A stretch of DNA of 11,139 nt from Fimbriimonadia bacterium (GTDB lineage Bacteria; Armatimonadota; Fimbriimonadia; Fimbriimonadales; Fimbriimonadaceae). The notes beneath the pieces are model-generated. The model saw only the letters and a list, made by a program, of their open reading frames with translations. It searched no databases and had not been told where the DNA came from. The position numbers and the translations under genes were made by a program. Where the stretch lies: positions 1 through 11,139 of the forward strand of contig JALGXY010000291.1 in assembly GCA_029824495.1 (NCBI GenBank), in the 5' to 3' direction. Below, piece after piece: positions 1-6,591 of this stretch; the first letter of the stretch is position 1; every line of letters starts with the position of its first letter.

Positions 1-1
1 G

Positions 2-58
2 CCCTCCACCCCCTAGCCCCCTCCTCCCTTTCGCTTCGCAAAAAGGAGGAGGGGGAAT
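2..58. repeat. Dispersed hairpin repeat, copy A
   Basis: A 57-bp unit with an 11-bp perfect stem (CCCCCTCCTCC / GGAGGAGGGGG), extended by T/A pairs after a mismatch, around the loop CGCTTCGC. It is preceded by a CCCTCCACCCCCT lead. It matches copy B at 55 of 57 positions (an AG/GA swap), and copies C and D are more diverged. All copies are intergenic. One strand of each arm is purely pyrimidine. Function is unknown: a REP/MITE-like element or a transcript 3'-end hairpin are both possible. It lacks a T-tract directly after the stem, so it is not a canonical intrinsic terminator. Confidence 0.85.
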
Positions 59-63
59 GATGC

Positions 64-87
64 CCTCTCCCCAAGCTTGGGGAGAGG
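64..87. repeat. Perfect 24-bp palindrome
   Basis: CCTCTCCCCAAG is followed immediately by its exact reverse complement CTTGGGGAGAGG. A further G-rich arm (GGAGAGGGGG, 93-102) follows and could pair alternatively with the left arm. It lies directly after repeat copy A and seems to be part of the same mosaic of hairpins between 1 and 240. Confidence 0.8.
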
Positions 88-164
88 ATAAAGGAGAGGG
101 GGTTCAACAATCCAGCTTTAGTCCATTGACCGTCCCTCAGCCCCTTGAGGTTGAGGGTTATGAT

Positions 165-239
165 GCCCCTTTCCTCTTCTTCCACCACCACCGGAGGGTG
201 GGCGGGCGGGGGATGGTGGTGGACGAAGAGGGAAGGGGC
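165..239. repeat. 25-bp near-perfect inverted repeat
   Basis: Arms at 165-189 and 215-239 are reverse complements at 23 of 25 positions, with a 25-nt G-rich spacer. The right arm contains GGTGGTGGACG, which recurs at 1423-1433 next to repeat copy B, so the two repeat-rich gaps share more than the main unit. Together with the elements at 2-58 and 64-87 this fills most of the 306-bp gene-free start of the window. I see no gene in that stretch. Confidence 0.75.
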
Positions 240-293
240 TTCACACCTTGTCTCGGTTAAAGTGCAGCAGCGTCGATCCGGGAGCCTGGACGC

Positions 294-306
294 TATACTC
301 CTAGCC
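294..306 (+). promoter_or_regulatory. -10 box placed for a leaderless start
   Basis: TATACT at 294-299 lies 7 nt before the ATG at 307, so transcription would begin at or next to the start codon. No Shine-Dalgarno is present in the 15 nt before the ATG. GTCGAT at 272-277 sits at about -35 spacing (16 nt) but is a weak match. Confidence 0.55.
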
Positions 307-1254
307 ATGAGCCTCTCCAGACGCGACCTGCTTATCGGCGCAGCATCTACGCCGCTCATCGCTCCCCTAAACAAACTGACCAAGCCGAGAGTCAGCAGCG
401 AACTGACCCGAGTCATCCTCTTCACCGACGCTCACATTCCCACGCCCAACGCCGACGACCGAGTCAAGTATCACCAGCAGAAACGTGCCCGCCAAGCCTT
501 CAAGGCAGCCTCCAGCTACAAGCCAGACTTCTGGGTTTTTGGCGGCGACAACATCATGGCGGTCGATCAGGGCCAAGACGAAAAGCTGGCGATGGAGCAG
601 TTTGACAACTGGGAGATGCTGGTTCGTGAGGAGGTTGGACAGCCGCACGCCAGCGTGATCGGGAACCACGACATCTGGTACCCAAAGGGCTCGACTCCTG
701 ACGACCGCAAGGCGCTCGCAAAGAAGGCCTTCCAGATGCCAAACCGGTACCACAAGGCGGAGATCGGCGGCTGGAGCTTCTTCATGCTCGATGTGTTTCA
801 TCCCGGAGGTCCGACTGAGATCGACGCGGAGCAGTGGTCATGGCTGGACGAAGAGCTCGGCAAGACCAGTCAGCCGGCCTGTGTTGTCTCACATACGCCG
901 ATCATCGGGCCGTGCATCCAGATCGAAGGAGGAGGCGTGGGTGGAACAAAGAAGATCCGAGAGCTTTTCCTGAAACACGACAATGTCCGGCTTGCCCTCT
1001 CCGGCCATCAGCACCACGTGGACTATGCCGAATACGACCGCGTCACCTATATCTGCGGCGGCGCAGTCAGCGCCGGATGGTGGGGCGGAAACTACTCCCA
1101 CTTCCCTCCTGCGTTTGTGGTTCTCGATCTGAGCAAAGACGGCTACATTTCAAACCGCACGGTCTACTGGGAGACTCCCCTAGGGGAAGACGGAATAGTC
1201 GGCGGACAGGGCTATCCCGTCGCACTCCGCCCATCCAGCGCCTTCGACATCTAA
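307..1254 (+). CDS. Tat-exported metallophosphoesterase (calcineurin-like)
   Basis: A 315-residue protein, probably a secreted metal-dependent phosphohydrolase of the calcineurin-like superfamily. The N-terminus S-R-R-D-L-L-I (4-10) followed by a short apolar stretch is a twin-arginine signal. The usual metal-ligand motifs appear in order: D41-A-H43, G-G-D81-N, G-N120-H121-D, H196 (V-S-H-T) and G-H234-Q-H236, so the dinuclear centre looks intact. The start at 307 was chosen over an in-frame ATG at 145 because it begins the Tat signal and has a -10 box just upstream. The 145 start would translate through the inverted repeat at 165-239 and give a low-complexity Trp/Gly/Ser-rich leader. Substrate cannot be told: phosphodiester, nucleotide or phospholipid headgroup are all possible. 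It is flanked by repeats on both sides and looks monocistronic. Confidence 0.9.
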   Translation: MSLSRRDLLIGAASTPLIAPLNKLTKPRVSSELTRVILFTDAHIPTPNADDRVKYHQQKRARQAFKAASSYKPDFWVFGGDNIMAVDQGQDEKLAMEQFDNWEMLVREEVGQPHASVIGNHDIWYPKGSTPDDRKALAKKAFQMPNRYHKAEIGGWSFFMLDVFHPGGPTEIDAEQWSWLDEELGKTSQPACVVSHTPIIGPCIQIEGGGVGGTKKIRELFLKHDNVRLALSGHQHHVDYAEYDRVTYICGGAVSAGWWGGNYSHFPPAFVVLDLSKDGYISNRTVYWETPLGEDGIVGGQGYPVALRPSSAFDI

Positions 1255-1329
1255 GCTCTGTTCATTGATGTGAGTTGGAGGACACTAATCCAGAATTCTG
1301 CGTTGCATTCATCCACGCCTGCATCTCGG

Positions 1330-1386
1330 CCCTCCACCCCCTGACCCCCTCCTCCCTTTCGCTTCGCAAAAAGGAGGAGGGGGAAT
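1330..1386. repeat. Dispersed hairpin repeat, copy B
   Basis: The same 57-bp unit as copy A with two base differences in the lead. It sits about 75 bp after the phosphoesterase stop. The close identity of two copies 1.3 kb apart suggests recent duplication, gene conversion or selection on sequence. Confidence 0.85.
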
Positions 1387-1389
1387 AAG

Positions 1390-1433
1390 CTCCCCCTCCA
1401 CAACTGACCGCGGGTGGAGGGAGGTGGTGGACG
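1390..1433. repeat. Accessory inverted repeat beside copy B
   Basis: CCCTCCAC (1394-1401) pairs with GTGGAGGG (1414-1421) in an 8-bp stem. It is followed by GGTGGTGGACG (1423-1433), also found at 215-225. With copy B it occupies most of the 252-bp gap between the phosphoesterase and the membrane protein. Confidence 0.55.
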
Positions 1434-1496
1434 GCGCGAGAACCCAATCCGCACTCTTTTGGAATCATTCCCGCAAGACCTCCGTCCCTAGCCATT

Positions 1497-1506
1497 GAGG
1501 ACTACG
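1497..1506 (+). promoter_or_regulatory. Shine-Dalgarno site that decides the start at 1507
   Basis: GAGG at 1497-1500 lies 6 nt before the ATG at 1507, a standard ribosome-binding distance. It argues against the in-frame TTG at 1495, which overlaps the SD. It is the only convincing SD among the genes in this window. Confidence 0.6.
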
Positions 1507-2043
1507 ATGGAGTTTCTGTCAGAAATGTGGATGCCGATCGTCGTATCGGCCGTGTTCGTGTGGATCGCCAGTTCGATTCTGCACATGGTTCTTCCCCACC
1601 ACAAGAAAGAGATTGGTGGCCACCCCGACGAAGAAAAACTGGTAGGTGCGCTGGAAGGCGTCGAGCCAGGCCAGTACATGTTCCCCTGGGGCACCCCGGA
1701 GGACATGAAGAATCCTGAGTACCAGGAGAAGATGAACAAAGGCCCCTGCGGGATGGTGACCATCTGGGGAGGGGCACCCAATATGGGTCGAAACCTCATG
1801 TTGATGATCGCCTTCTATCTAGTGGTCGGCGTCTTTGTGGCATATGTGGCTTCGAACGCGGGCGGAGCTGATGACTCATACCGATCGATGTTCCGGATTG
1901 CCGGCGCCTCCGCCTTCATGGCTCATGGCCTCGGCTGGATTCCGGTCATGGTCTGGTTCGGCACCAAGGGATTCTGGACCTACACCTTCGACTCGGTGAT
2001 CTACGCGCTGATCACGGGCGGCGTTTTCGGCTGGCTCGGCTGA
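1507..2043 (+). CDS. Conserved uncharacterised membrane protein, four TM helices
   Basis: A 178-residue protein of unknown function. Hydrophobic segments lie near residues 8-29, 97-117, 131-152 and 161-177. Between the first two is a hydrophilic loop of about 65 residues carrying His-His at 31-32, a G-Q-Y-M-F-P-W run (55-61), D-M-K-N-P-E-Y (66-72) and G-P at 79-80, before P-N-M-G-R-N-L (91-97). From memory this arrangement (LP-HH, then a Q-Y-x-x-P-W loop, then P-N-M-G-x-N-L, and a final IYALLTAGxFGWL-like helix) is a recurrent uncharacterised family in several phyla. I know of no assigned role. The loop histidines could bind metal, but that is speculation. It has its own SD and no obvious partner gene. 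Confidence 0.85.
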   Translation: MEFLSEMWMPIVVSAVFVWIASSILHMVLPHHKKEIGGHPDEEKLVGALEGVEPGQYMFPWGTPEDMKNPEYQEKMNKGPCGMVTIWGGAPNMGRNLMLMIAFYLVVGVFVAYVASNAGGADDSYRSMFRIAGASAFMAHGLGWIPVMVWFGTKGFWTYTFDSVIYALITGGVFGWLG

Positions 2044-2047
2044 TCCT

Positions 2048-2084
2048 GACTCCCCTTTCCTCTCTCTTGTAGGAGGAAGGGGTC
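2048..2084. terminator. Imperfect hairpin after the membrane protein gene
   Basis: A C-rich arm (from 2048) and GGAGGAAGGGGTC (2072-2084) form an imperfect stem around TCTTGTA, starting 5 nt after the stop. The position suits a transcript 3'-end structure, but no U-tract follows, so a terminator role is tentative. Confidence 0.4.
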
Positions 2085-2121
2085 AATACGATCATCTCCG
2101 GTTTTCGAACTCTTGCCGCTT

Positions 2122-2154
2122 ATCCCCTCGCCCTGTTGAACAAGGGGAGGGGAT
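2122..2154. repeat. Inverted repeat in the 2044-2233 gap
   Basis: ATCCCCTC (2122-2129) and GAGGGGAT (2147-2154) are exact complements, with inner CCCT/AGGG pairing. A third palindrome, TGGACGTCCA (2177-2186), lies between CCCCC (2167-2171) and GGGGG (2198-2202) runs a little further on. No gene is seen in this 190-bp gap. The style matches the other C-arm/G-arm hairpins of the window. Confidence 0.55.
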
Positions 2155-2221
2155 CCTGATTTCAAGCCCCCTGGTATGGACGTCCACTTCTGAAATTGGG
2201 GGAATCGAAGATCAACTCCTG

Positions 2222-2233
2222 TACACTCGTACC
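2222..2233 (+). promoter_or_regulatory. -10 box placed for a leaderless start
   Basis: TACACT at 2222-2227 lies exactly 6 nt before the ATG at 2234, placing +1 on the A of the start codon. There is no SD. No well-spaced -35 is evident: TTGGGG at 2196-2201 is 20 nt away. Confidence 0.5.
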
Positions 2234-2734
2234 ATGAGTGACTCACAAGAGATGGATTTCGGAACCAAGCCCGAACCGGAGCACGAATGGCTTCAGCAGC
2301 TCGTCGGCGAATGGAAAGTCGAATCTGAAATGATCATGCCCGAAGGCGAGCCGCTTAAGGCCGAGGGGCGAGAATCGGTCAAGAGCTTCGGCGGTCTTTT
2401 TGCCTTCAGTCACGGCTCTGGCGACATGCCGAACGGCGAACAGATGGAGTACTACTCCGCCTTAGGATGGGATGTTTCGTTCTTGGAGTACCGGTACACC
2501 TGGGTCTGCAATGTTTCGTCTCACATCTGGCAGTACCGAGGCACCCTCAGCGAAGACGGCAAGACCATGACCCTCGACTGCGAAGGGCCGCACATGGAAA
2601 AAGACGGCGAGACCGCCAACTACCGTGATGTCATGACGATTGTCGACGCCAACCACAGGACTTACACCTCTTCTGGCCAGGATGATGAGGGCAACTGGCA
2701 CCAGTTCATGCAGTCGACCTATACCAGGCTTTGA
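2234..2734 (+). CDS. DUF1579-family protein
   Basis: A 166-residue cytosolic protein without signal peptide or TM segment. It reads as a DUF1579 member: an opening H-E-W-L-Q-Q-L-V-G-E-W (17-27), then a single beta-rich domain with paired strands including Y-Y-S-A-L-G-W-D (74-81), a mid-region Y-R-G-T-L-S-E-D-G-K-T-M-T-L block and a closing Q-S-T-Y-T-R-L. The family is widespread and lipocalin-like in predicted fold, but no biochemical role is established. Sitting beside a DinB-fold gene on the same strand, it may share a stress or small-molecule detoxification context, which is inference only. The start is supported by the -10 box 6 nt upstream and by the family's short N-terminal extension before the first conserved tryptophan. 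Confidence 0.85.
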   Translation: MSDSQEMDFGTKPEPEHEWLQQLVGEWKVESEMIMPEGEPLKAEGRESVKSFGGLFAFSHGSGDMPNGEQMEYYSALGWDVSFLEYRYTWVCNVSSHIWQYRGTLSEDGKTMTLDCEGPHMEKDGETANYRDVMTIVDANHRTYTSSGQDDEGNWHQFMQSTYTRL

Positions 2735-2768
2735 ACCAAGATAAAGACCTCCTCCCCCATCCACGTCA

Positions 2769-2789
2769 AACTCTCCCTATTGGAGAGTT
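2769..2789 (+). terminator. Candidate terminator after the DUF1579 gene
   Basis: AACTCTCC (2769-2776) and GGAGAGTT (2782-2789) form a perfect 8-bp stem with a 5-nt loop, followed by CTTTGG. The T-tract is short, so termination strength is uncertain. Confidence 0.4.
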
Positions 2790-2797
2790 CTTTGGCG

Positions 2798-2841
2798 CCC
2801 CCCTCCTCCATTTCGCTTCGCTACAATGGAAGAGGGGGAAT
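2798..2841. repeat. Dispersed hairpin repeat, copy C (diverged)
   Basis: A CCCCCCTCCTCCATT arm (2798-2812) pairs with the AATGGAAGAGGGGG arm (2825-2838) with one mismatch, around a loop containing TCGCTTCGC as in copies A and B. The right arm has diverged compared with A, B and D, and the CCCTCCACCCCCT lead is missing. Its right arm creates an ATG at 2826 in frame with the DinB gene. Confidence 0.75.
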
Positions 2842-2846
2842 TCAGT

Positions 2847-2858
2847 CACAATCCTCTC
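2847..2858 (+). promoter_or_regulatory. Weak -10-like box before the DinB-fold gene
   Basis: CACAAT at 2847-2852 lies 6 nt before the ATG at 2859, the same geometry as the better -10 boxes in the window. The first base departs from the TANNNT pattern, so alone it is weak evidence. It is used here mainly to support the 2859 start. Confidence 0.35.
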
Positions 2859-3311
2859 ATGGAATTTGATGAGCTGATCGATGCCTGGCGGGTGAACAAT
2901 GGCCTCAGCTTGGAGCTGCTGGCGATGCTTGATGACGACGACTTTGACCTCAAGCCGGGCAAGGGCAAGACGATCCGCTCGAACTTCACCCATATCATTC
3001 TGGTCCGCCGGTTTTGGGCCGAAGAGCGCGTGAAGCCAGCCGCGGAAACGATCACCAAACTCGACTGGAAAACGGCTTCAAGGGAGGAGATTGTCGAGGG
3101 CCTCACCAATTCCAGCAATGTGATGGAGGCAGCCTTTGCCCACCAGGCAGAGACCGGCCGACCAGCCCGCTGGACGATTGGCCGCTTTTTCGCCTACTGC
3201 ATCACCCACGAGGCCCATCACCGATCGCAGATTGAGATCGCTCTGCGGATCAACGGCCGAGAACCGAGCGACAAGCTGCTCTACAACCTGTGGGATTGGC
3301 CGAAGAAGTGA
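2859..3311 (+). CDS. DinB-fold (YfiT/BSTL-like) protein
   Basis: A 150-residue four-helix-bundle protein of the DinB superfamily, whose characterised members are metal-dependent thiol S-transferases (bacillithiol or mycothiol) or simply stress-induced proteins. The three expected metal histidines are present: H45 in the S-N-F-T-H-I helix, and H117 and H121 in I-T-H-E-A-H-H-R, the H-x3-H pair. The C-terminal L-Y-N-L-W-D-W-P is typical of the family. The substrate thiol is unknown. The start is uncertain. ATG 2859 fits the usual family N-terminus and has a -10-like box 6 nt upstream. ATG 2826, giving 11 extra residues, arises inside the hairpin repeat and is likely spurious. Its stop abuts the stop of the convergent GH116 gene with no spacer. 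Confidence 0.85.
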   Translation: MEFDELIDAWRVNNGLSLELLAMLDDDDFDLKPGKGKTIRSNFTHIILVRRFWAEERVKPAAETITKLDWKTASREEIVEGLTNSSNVMEAAFAHQAETGRPARWTIGRFFAYCITHEAHHRSQIEIALRINGREPSDKLLYNLWDWPKK

Positions 3312-6300
3312 CTACTTCAGACTTATCGTCAAGACCTGGCCAGCCGAGATCCTTAGCCGCGTGCTTAACCTAACCACCACGCCGCCAGCCGCTGCATCAA
3401 CAAATCCGATCACGTCTTCACCGTCCAGAGTCACCGATACAGAATCAGCATCCGCCGCCAGCCGGATCATCCAGACCGCGAGCTCACCATGGGTCACCGC
3501 AATCTTCGCGGTCACACCTTCGCCATCGATCTTCTGAGAGTACGTGCCCCAGCCTTCCGCAGCCGTAAACGGCGCGCGGAAATCCTCGGGCGAAACTCGC
3601 GGTGCGAATCCTATCTCGCCTTTCGGGCCGTGATACGAGAAGCCACAGCACGCCAAAAAGACACCATATGAGGCCATCGAACGCGAGTAGTGGTCACTGC
3701 ATTCGATCTCATTGTAGGGATTGCGCCGATCAGCTGAATACCGGTCGTGCACAGCCTTGGTCACCGCCAGGCCCTTTTCGACCAGATCTGAACCTGGCTC
3801 AGCCTCGTAGATCATGTGCGACGCCGCCTGATATTCGAATCCGTTCATGCACTCATTAAAGTAGCCAACACCAACCTCGAACACCTTGCCCGAGCCCTTC
3901 GCCTTGTCAGCACCGCCGTGCGGCCAGGAGGACATCAGAAGCCCAGCTTCCCCCTCCATCGCGTACCAGCGGCCGCCCTTGATCGTGTCCTGCATCAGGT
4001 TGCGGTAGCCGCCCGCATCAGGAGCAAAGTTGTACTTCCAGATTGAGCGGAGCGCTTTCGCGGTCTCTTCTGCCGGCACCACTCGGTCGAGCCCGACCTG
4101 CCAAGCGAGTGATTGACCGAAGACCTGGTCGATATGGCAGCCCTTGTTGGTGTTTGTTTTGACGAAGTCTGGAGGGTGATGGATGAACATTTCACCATTG
4201 AACGTCTGGTCGACAATGCTCTCGTTGCCGCGTTCCAGAATGGTCCTGCATGTCGTCGAAAAGACGCCGTCTCCCATCTCTCGGGCTGCCATTTCCCCGA
4301 CCTTTAGAGCCGCAAGATACATCGAGCTGATCCAGCCCATCGGCCCGTGCCAAGCCTGATCGAGCGTGTTGTACTGGTCGCCTTCAAGCACCCCATCCTT
4401 GCCGCCATCCTGTTCAATCAGATGCTCGATCGACTTCTTCAGACGTGGATAGATTCTAGACAGATAACCGCTGTCCGGCTGGGTTGTATGTTCACGATAA
4501 GCGCGAATGATCGTGCCGCACTGGCCGTCAGTGGCGATGTGCTTCGCCGATTCCCCTCGATACCAGAGCATTCCTGAATCAGTAAACGAAAGGCCGTAGT
4601 CGATATGCTCTCGTGTGCGCCGTTCCAGGTCGGGGAAGATCCTCGCTAGACCTTGAGCGTAATTCCAGACATGCTGGCAGGTGCCCGGGCAGCAGGTGAC
4701 GCCCTCCCATCCATAAAACCGGTCATTGTCGAACCAGTGACACGTCTGCGTGGCCAGGCAGTCGATCGGTATGAACGACCGGTCGAGCAGCCAGTGTGGC
4801 AGGGTTGAGTCGTACCAGGTTCTGTTCCAATTGCGTGTCGCTGTGATCAGTTCTTCGCTCTGATCAGCAGCATGAAGCGTAATCGCCTTGATTGACTTGA
4901 ATGCAGCAGCATAGTGCCGCTTCAACTCATGGATATCTGTGATTGCGCTGAATTCGCCAGTCACGTTCGGATAGTTTGGGAAGTACCAGGTGAGAGTGAA
5001 GCGCACCTCTTTGGTCTCGTTCGGGCCCAGCTTGATCGTCGCCCCAACCGAACCGATCGGCTTTCTGCTGAACGGGTACTTGACATCAGCATCCGGCGCG
5101 TCGACGAAGCTGCTTACAGGCAGATCGCCGCATTCAGCCGAGCCGAACCGCTCAAAGTCTCCATCGAGAACCGTGAGCGCCATACCGCCATATCCGGGCA
5201 GATCCTTAAGCTGCGGAACGACCGCTTCGTCCGACTGCACAAACGCGGCCCCGCCGATGTTCCCACACGGGCCATCAACATCATCAAGGATCTGAATCTG
5301 AGCTGTGACACCCTGCAGTTCGGTCACATCGAAGAATTCTTCGCGCATGGCGTTGCTGTCATGTCCAGTCTCGGACCGGACGACCTTTCCGTCCACAAGC
5401 AGGTTGATACAGGTCTCGCCCGGATGATTTCCGCCGCCAATCTTAAAGGTGATGTAACGCCGATTGATCACAAACGGATCGCCCGTCAAGCTGCCCTTAT
5501 GGGCGTCGCCCTCGACGACCGTCTCGCCGGAGCTCGTGTTGTGCGAGTTTGCAAACCACTCACCTCCGAAGCCCGTGACGTTGTGGTAGTCCGCCAGATC
5601 CTGCTTTCGCAGCGGACGATCACCAAACGCAGTCCCTTCGACCTTCCATCCGTCGTAGGTGCCCGAGCTGAAATCGGCAATCGGAATCGGCCTTCGAATC
5701 TCCTGGCCCATCTCAATCTCTTCAGCAGTGCAGATCATGCTGGTCCGGCTGCTGCGGCTGACGATCTGATTGACACGCTGGCCGACTGAGTCGTTGTGAT
5801 TGAGCGGGCAGACATTGTTCTCCAGCCAGCCAGCCAGATCAACCTCAACCTCTTCGTCAGTTCTGTTTTCGACCTTCCAGATGAGATAGGTCAGCGGCAG
5901 CCCTGAATTCTCATGATCGAGCGGAATGAATGGCGAAAACGCTTCTAACTCTGCTTGAACCGGGCACTCATCATCGGAATACCGAACTCTGGCAACCGGA
6001 TACTCGCCCCTGAAACTGATGTTTTTGAATCCGTCTTCGCTCTGATTGAGCAGCATCGTCTTGCCGTTGACCCGAAGAGCGAAACCCTGTTTCACCGTTC
6101 GCTCTGGCTCCATCGGTTCGGCATAGTGGATGCCCATGCTCATCGTCCCATAGGCCGACTGATAATCGCTGCGAAAGATGTCCCAATGCCAGAGGCGGCC
6201 ATCACCGCCAATATAGAGCTGTCCGCAGCAGATGCCCCCAACGGGCATCCCAACGTGCTGAAGCTGGTCGCCTGAAAGCCACTCCGGTTTGCCGCGTTCG

Positions 6301-6470
6301 TAGAGCGATCTGATCCACTCTTTCGAGAGTTTCTTGTCTTCGGGGATCAGGTGCTGCTGCATATCGCTTCTCCAGAACGGGCCCGCCATCGGGATGCCAA
6401 CCGACCCGATCGCGGCTCCGCCAGCCATCTTTAAGAGGTCTCGTCGTGGGATCTTTGGTGAGCTGGACAT
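3312..6470 (-). CDS. Tat-exported GH116/DUF608 beta-glycosidase
   Basis: A 1,052-residue secreted glycoside hydrolase of the GH116 (GBA2-like, DUF608) group, expected to release beta-linked sugars such as glucose or xylose. The start at 6470 gives a twin-arginine signal (R9-R10-D-L-L-K, then an apolar run). A further 58 residues of open frame upstream run through the terminator at 6503-6536 and are not protein-like. The GH116 N-terminal beta domain begins at G-M-P-V-G-G-I (74-80). A jelly-roll-like module of about 145 residues (265-410; W275, G-G-G 345-347, L-L-V-D-G-K 357-362, Q412-S-D) is inserted in it. The (alpha/alpha)6 catalytic domain spans roughly 540-945. By alignment from memory E589 (G-W-E-G-V) is the likely nucleophile and D704 (N-T-L-D) the likely acid/base; both are present. 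Residues 945-1052 form a beta-rich tail. The true substrate is unknown. Confidence 0.9.
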   Translation of the reverse strand: MSSSPKIPRRDLLKMAGGAAIGSVGIPMAGPFWRSDMQQHLIPEDKKLSKEWIRSLYERGKPEWLSGDQLQHVGMPVGGICCGQLYIGGDGRLWHWDIFRSDYQSAYGTMSMGIHYAEPMEPERTVKQGFALRVNGKTMLLNQSEDGFKNISFRGEYPVARVRYSDDECPVQAELEAFSPFIPLDHENSGLPLTYLIWKVENRTDEEVEVDLAGWLENNVCPLNHNDSVGQRVNQIVSRSSRTSMICTAEEIEMGQEIRRPIPIADFSSGTYDGWKVEGTAFGDRPLRKQDLADYHNVTGFGGEWFANSHNTSSGETVVEGDAHKGSLTGDPFVINRRYITFKIGGGNHPGETCINLLVDGKVVRSETGHDSNAMREEFFDVTELQGVTAQIQILDDVDGPCGNIGGAAFVQSDEAVVPQLKDLPGYGGMALTVLDGDFERFGSAECGDLPVSSFVDAPDADVKYPFSRKPIGSVGATIKLGPNETKEVRFTLTWYFPNYPNVTGEFSAITDIHELKRHYAAAFKSIKAITLHAADQSEELITATRNWNRTWYDSTLPHWLLDRSFIPIDCLATQTCHWFDNDRFYGWEGVTCCPGTCQHVWNYAQGLARIFPDLERRTREHIDYGLSFTDSGMLWYRGESAKHIATDGQCGTIIRAYREHTTQPDSGYLSRIYPRLKKSIEHLIEQDGGKDGVLEGDQYNTLDQAWHGPMGWISSMYLAALKVGEMAAREMGDGVFSTTCRTILERGNESIVDQTFNGEMFIHHPPDFVKTNTNKGCHIDQVFGQSLAWQVGLDRVVPAEETAKALRSIWKYNFAPDAGGYRNLMQDTIKGGRWYAMEGEAGLLMSSWPHGGADKAKGSGKVFEVGVGYFNECMNGFEYQAASHMIYEAEPGSDLVEKGLAVTKAVHDRYSADRRNPYNEIECSDHYSRSMASYGVFLACCGFSYHGPKGEIGFAPRVSPEDFRAPFTAAEGWGTYSQKIDGEGVTAKIAVTHGELAVWMIRLAADADSVSVTLDGEDVIGFVDAAAGGVVVRLSTRLRISAGQVLTISLK

Positions 6471-6485
6471 CAGAGTCTCATTATA
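6471..6485 (-). promoter_or_regulatory. Consensus -10 box for the GH116 gene
   Basis: On the minus strand TATAAT (6485-6480) is a perfect -10 hexamer ending 9 nt before the ATG at 6470. The predicted +1 leaves a leader of only about 3 nt. The upstream T-rich run at about -35 belongs to the terminator of the preceding gene, so the two signals are packed together. GAGA before the ATG is at most a very weak SD. Confidence 0.6.
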
Positions 6486-6502
6486 AGGCAAGGAGCAGAC
6501 AC

Positions 6503-6536
6503 AAAAAAAGCAGCCTCCGACTAATCGGAGGCTGCT
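6503..6536 (-). terminator. Intrinsic terminator of the ABM-fold gene
   Basis: A perfect 12-bp stem (AGCAGCCTCCGA at 6509-6520, TCGGAGGCTGCT at 6525-6536) with a 4-nt loop. On the minus strand it is followed by seven T residues (complement of A at 6503-6509). It lies about 55 bp after the stop of the 6592-6879 gene and directly before the GH116 promoter. It should end that transcript and separate the two minus-strand genes. This is the only textbook terminator in the window. Confidence 0.9.
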
Positions 6537-6591
6537 CAGCATCTGTTTGCATGCAGCCATCGTGCGGTTGCAGGCTGGATGGCAAAGGGTC

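Noticed and set aside
2..58. Repeat copies read as a CRISPR array
   Set aside because: The copies are kilobases apart, differ in loop and flanks, and have no regular spacers or cas genes.
145..306. N-terminal extension of the phosphoesterase from ATG 145
   Set aside because: It would translate through a 25-bp inverted repeat into low-complexity Ser/Thr/Gly/Trp sequence. The Tat signal and -10 box point to 307.
2798..2841. Repeat copies as simple intrinsic terminators
   Set aside because: There is no U-tract after the stem on either strand, and copy D sits in a divergent promoter gap with no transcript end to terminate.
2234..3311. DUF1579 plus DinB gene as a defence or toxin-antitoxin pair
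   Set aside because: Both are common housekeeping or stress-type families, they are separated by a hairpin and a repeat, and no toxin-like feature is visible.
4914..5789. A long open frame (291 codons) on the plus strand inside the GH116 gene
   Set aside because: It lies wholly antisense to a well-supported conserved enzyme, its translation shows no recognisable motif, and it has no upstream signal. Long antisense frames are common in GC-rich genes.
6473..6484. A mini upstream ORF (ATG AGA CTC TGA, minus strand) overlapping the GH116 start as in attenuators
   Set aside because: Its ATG overlaps the -10 box, so it would not be in the transcript if that promoter is used.
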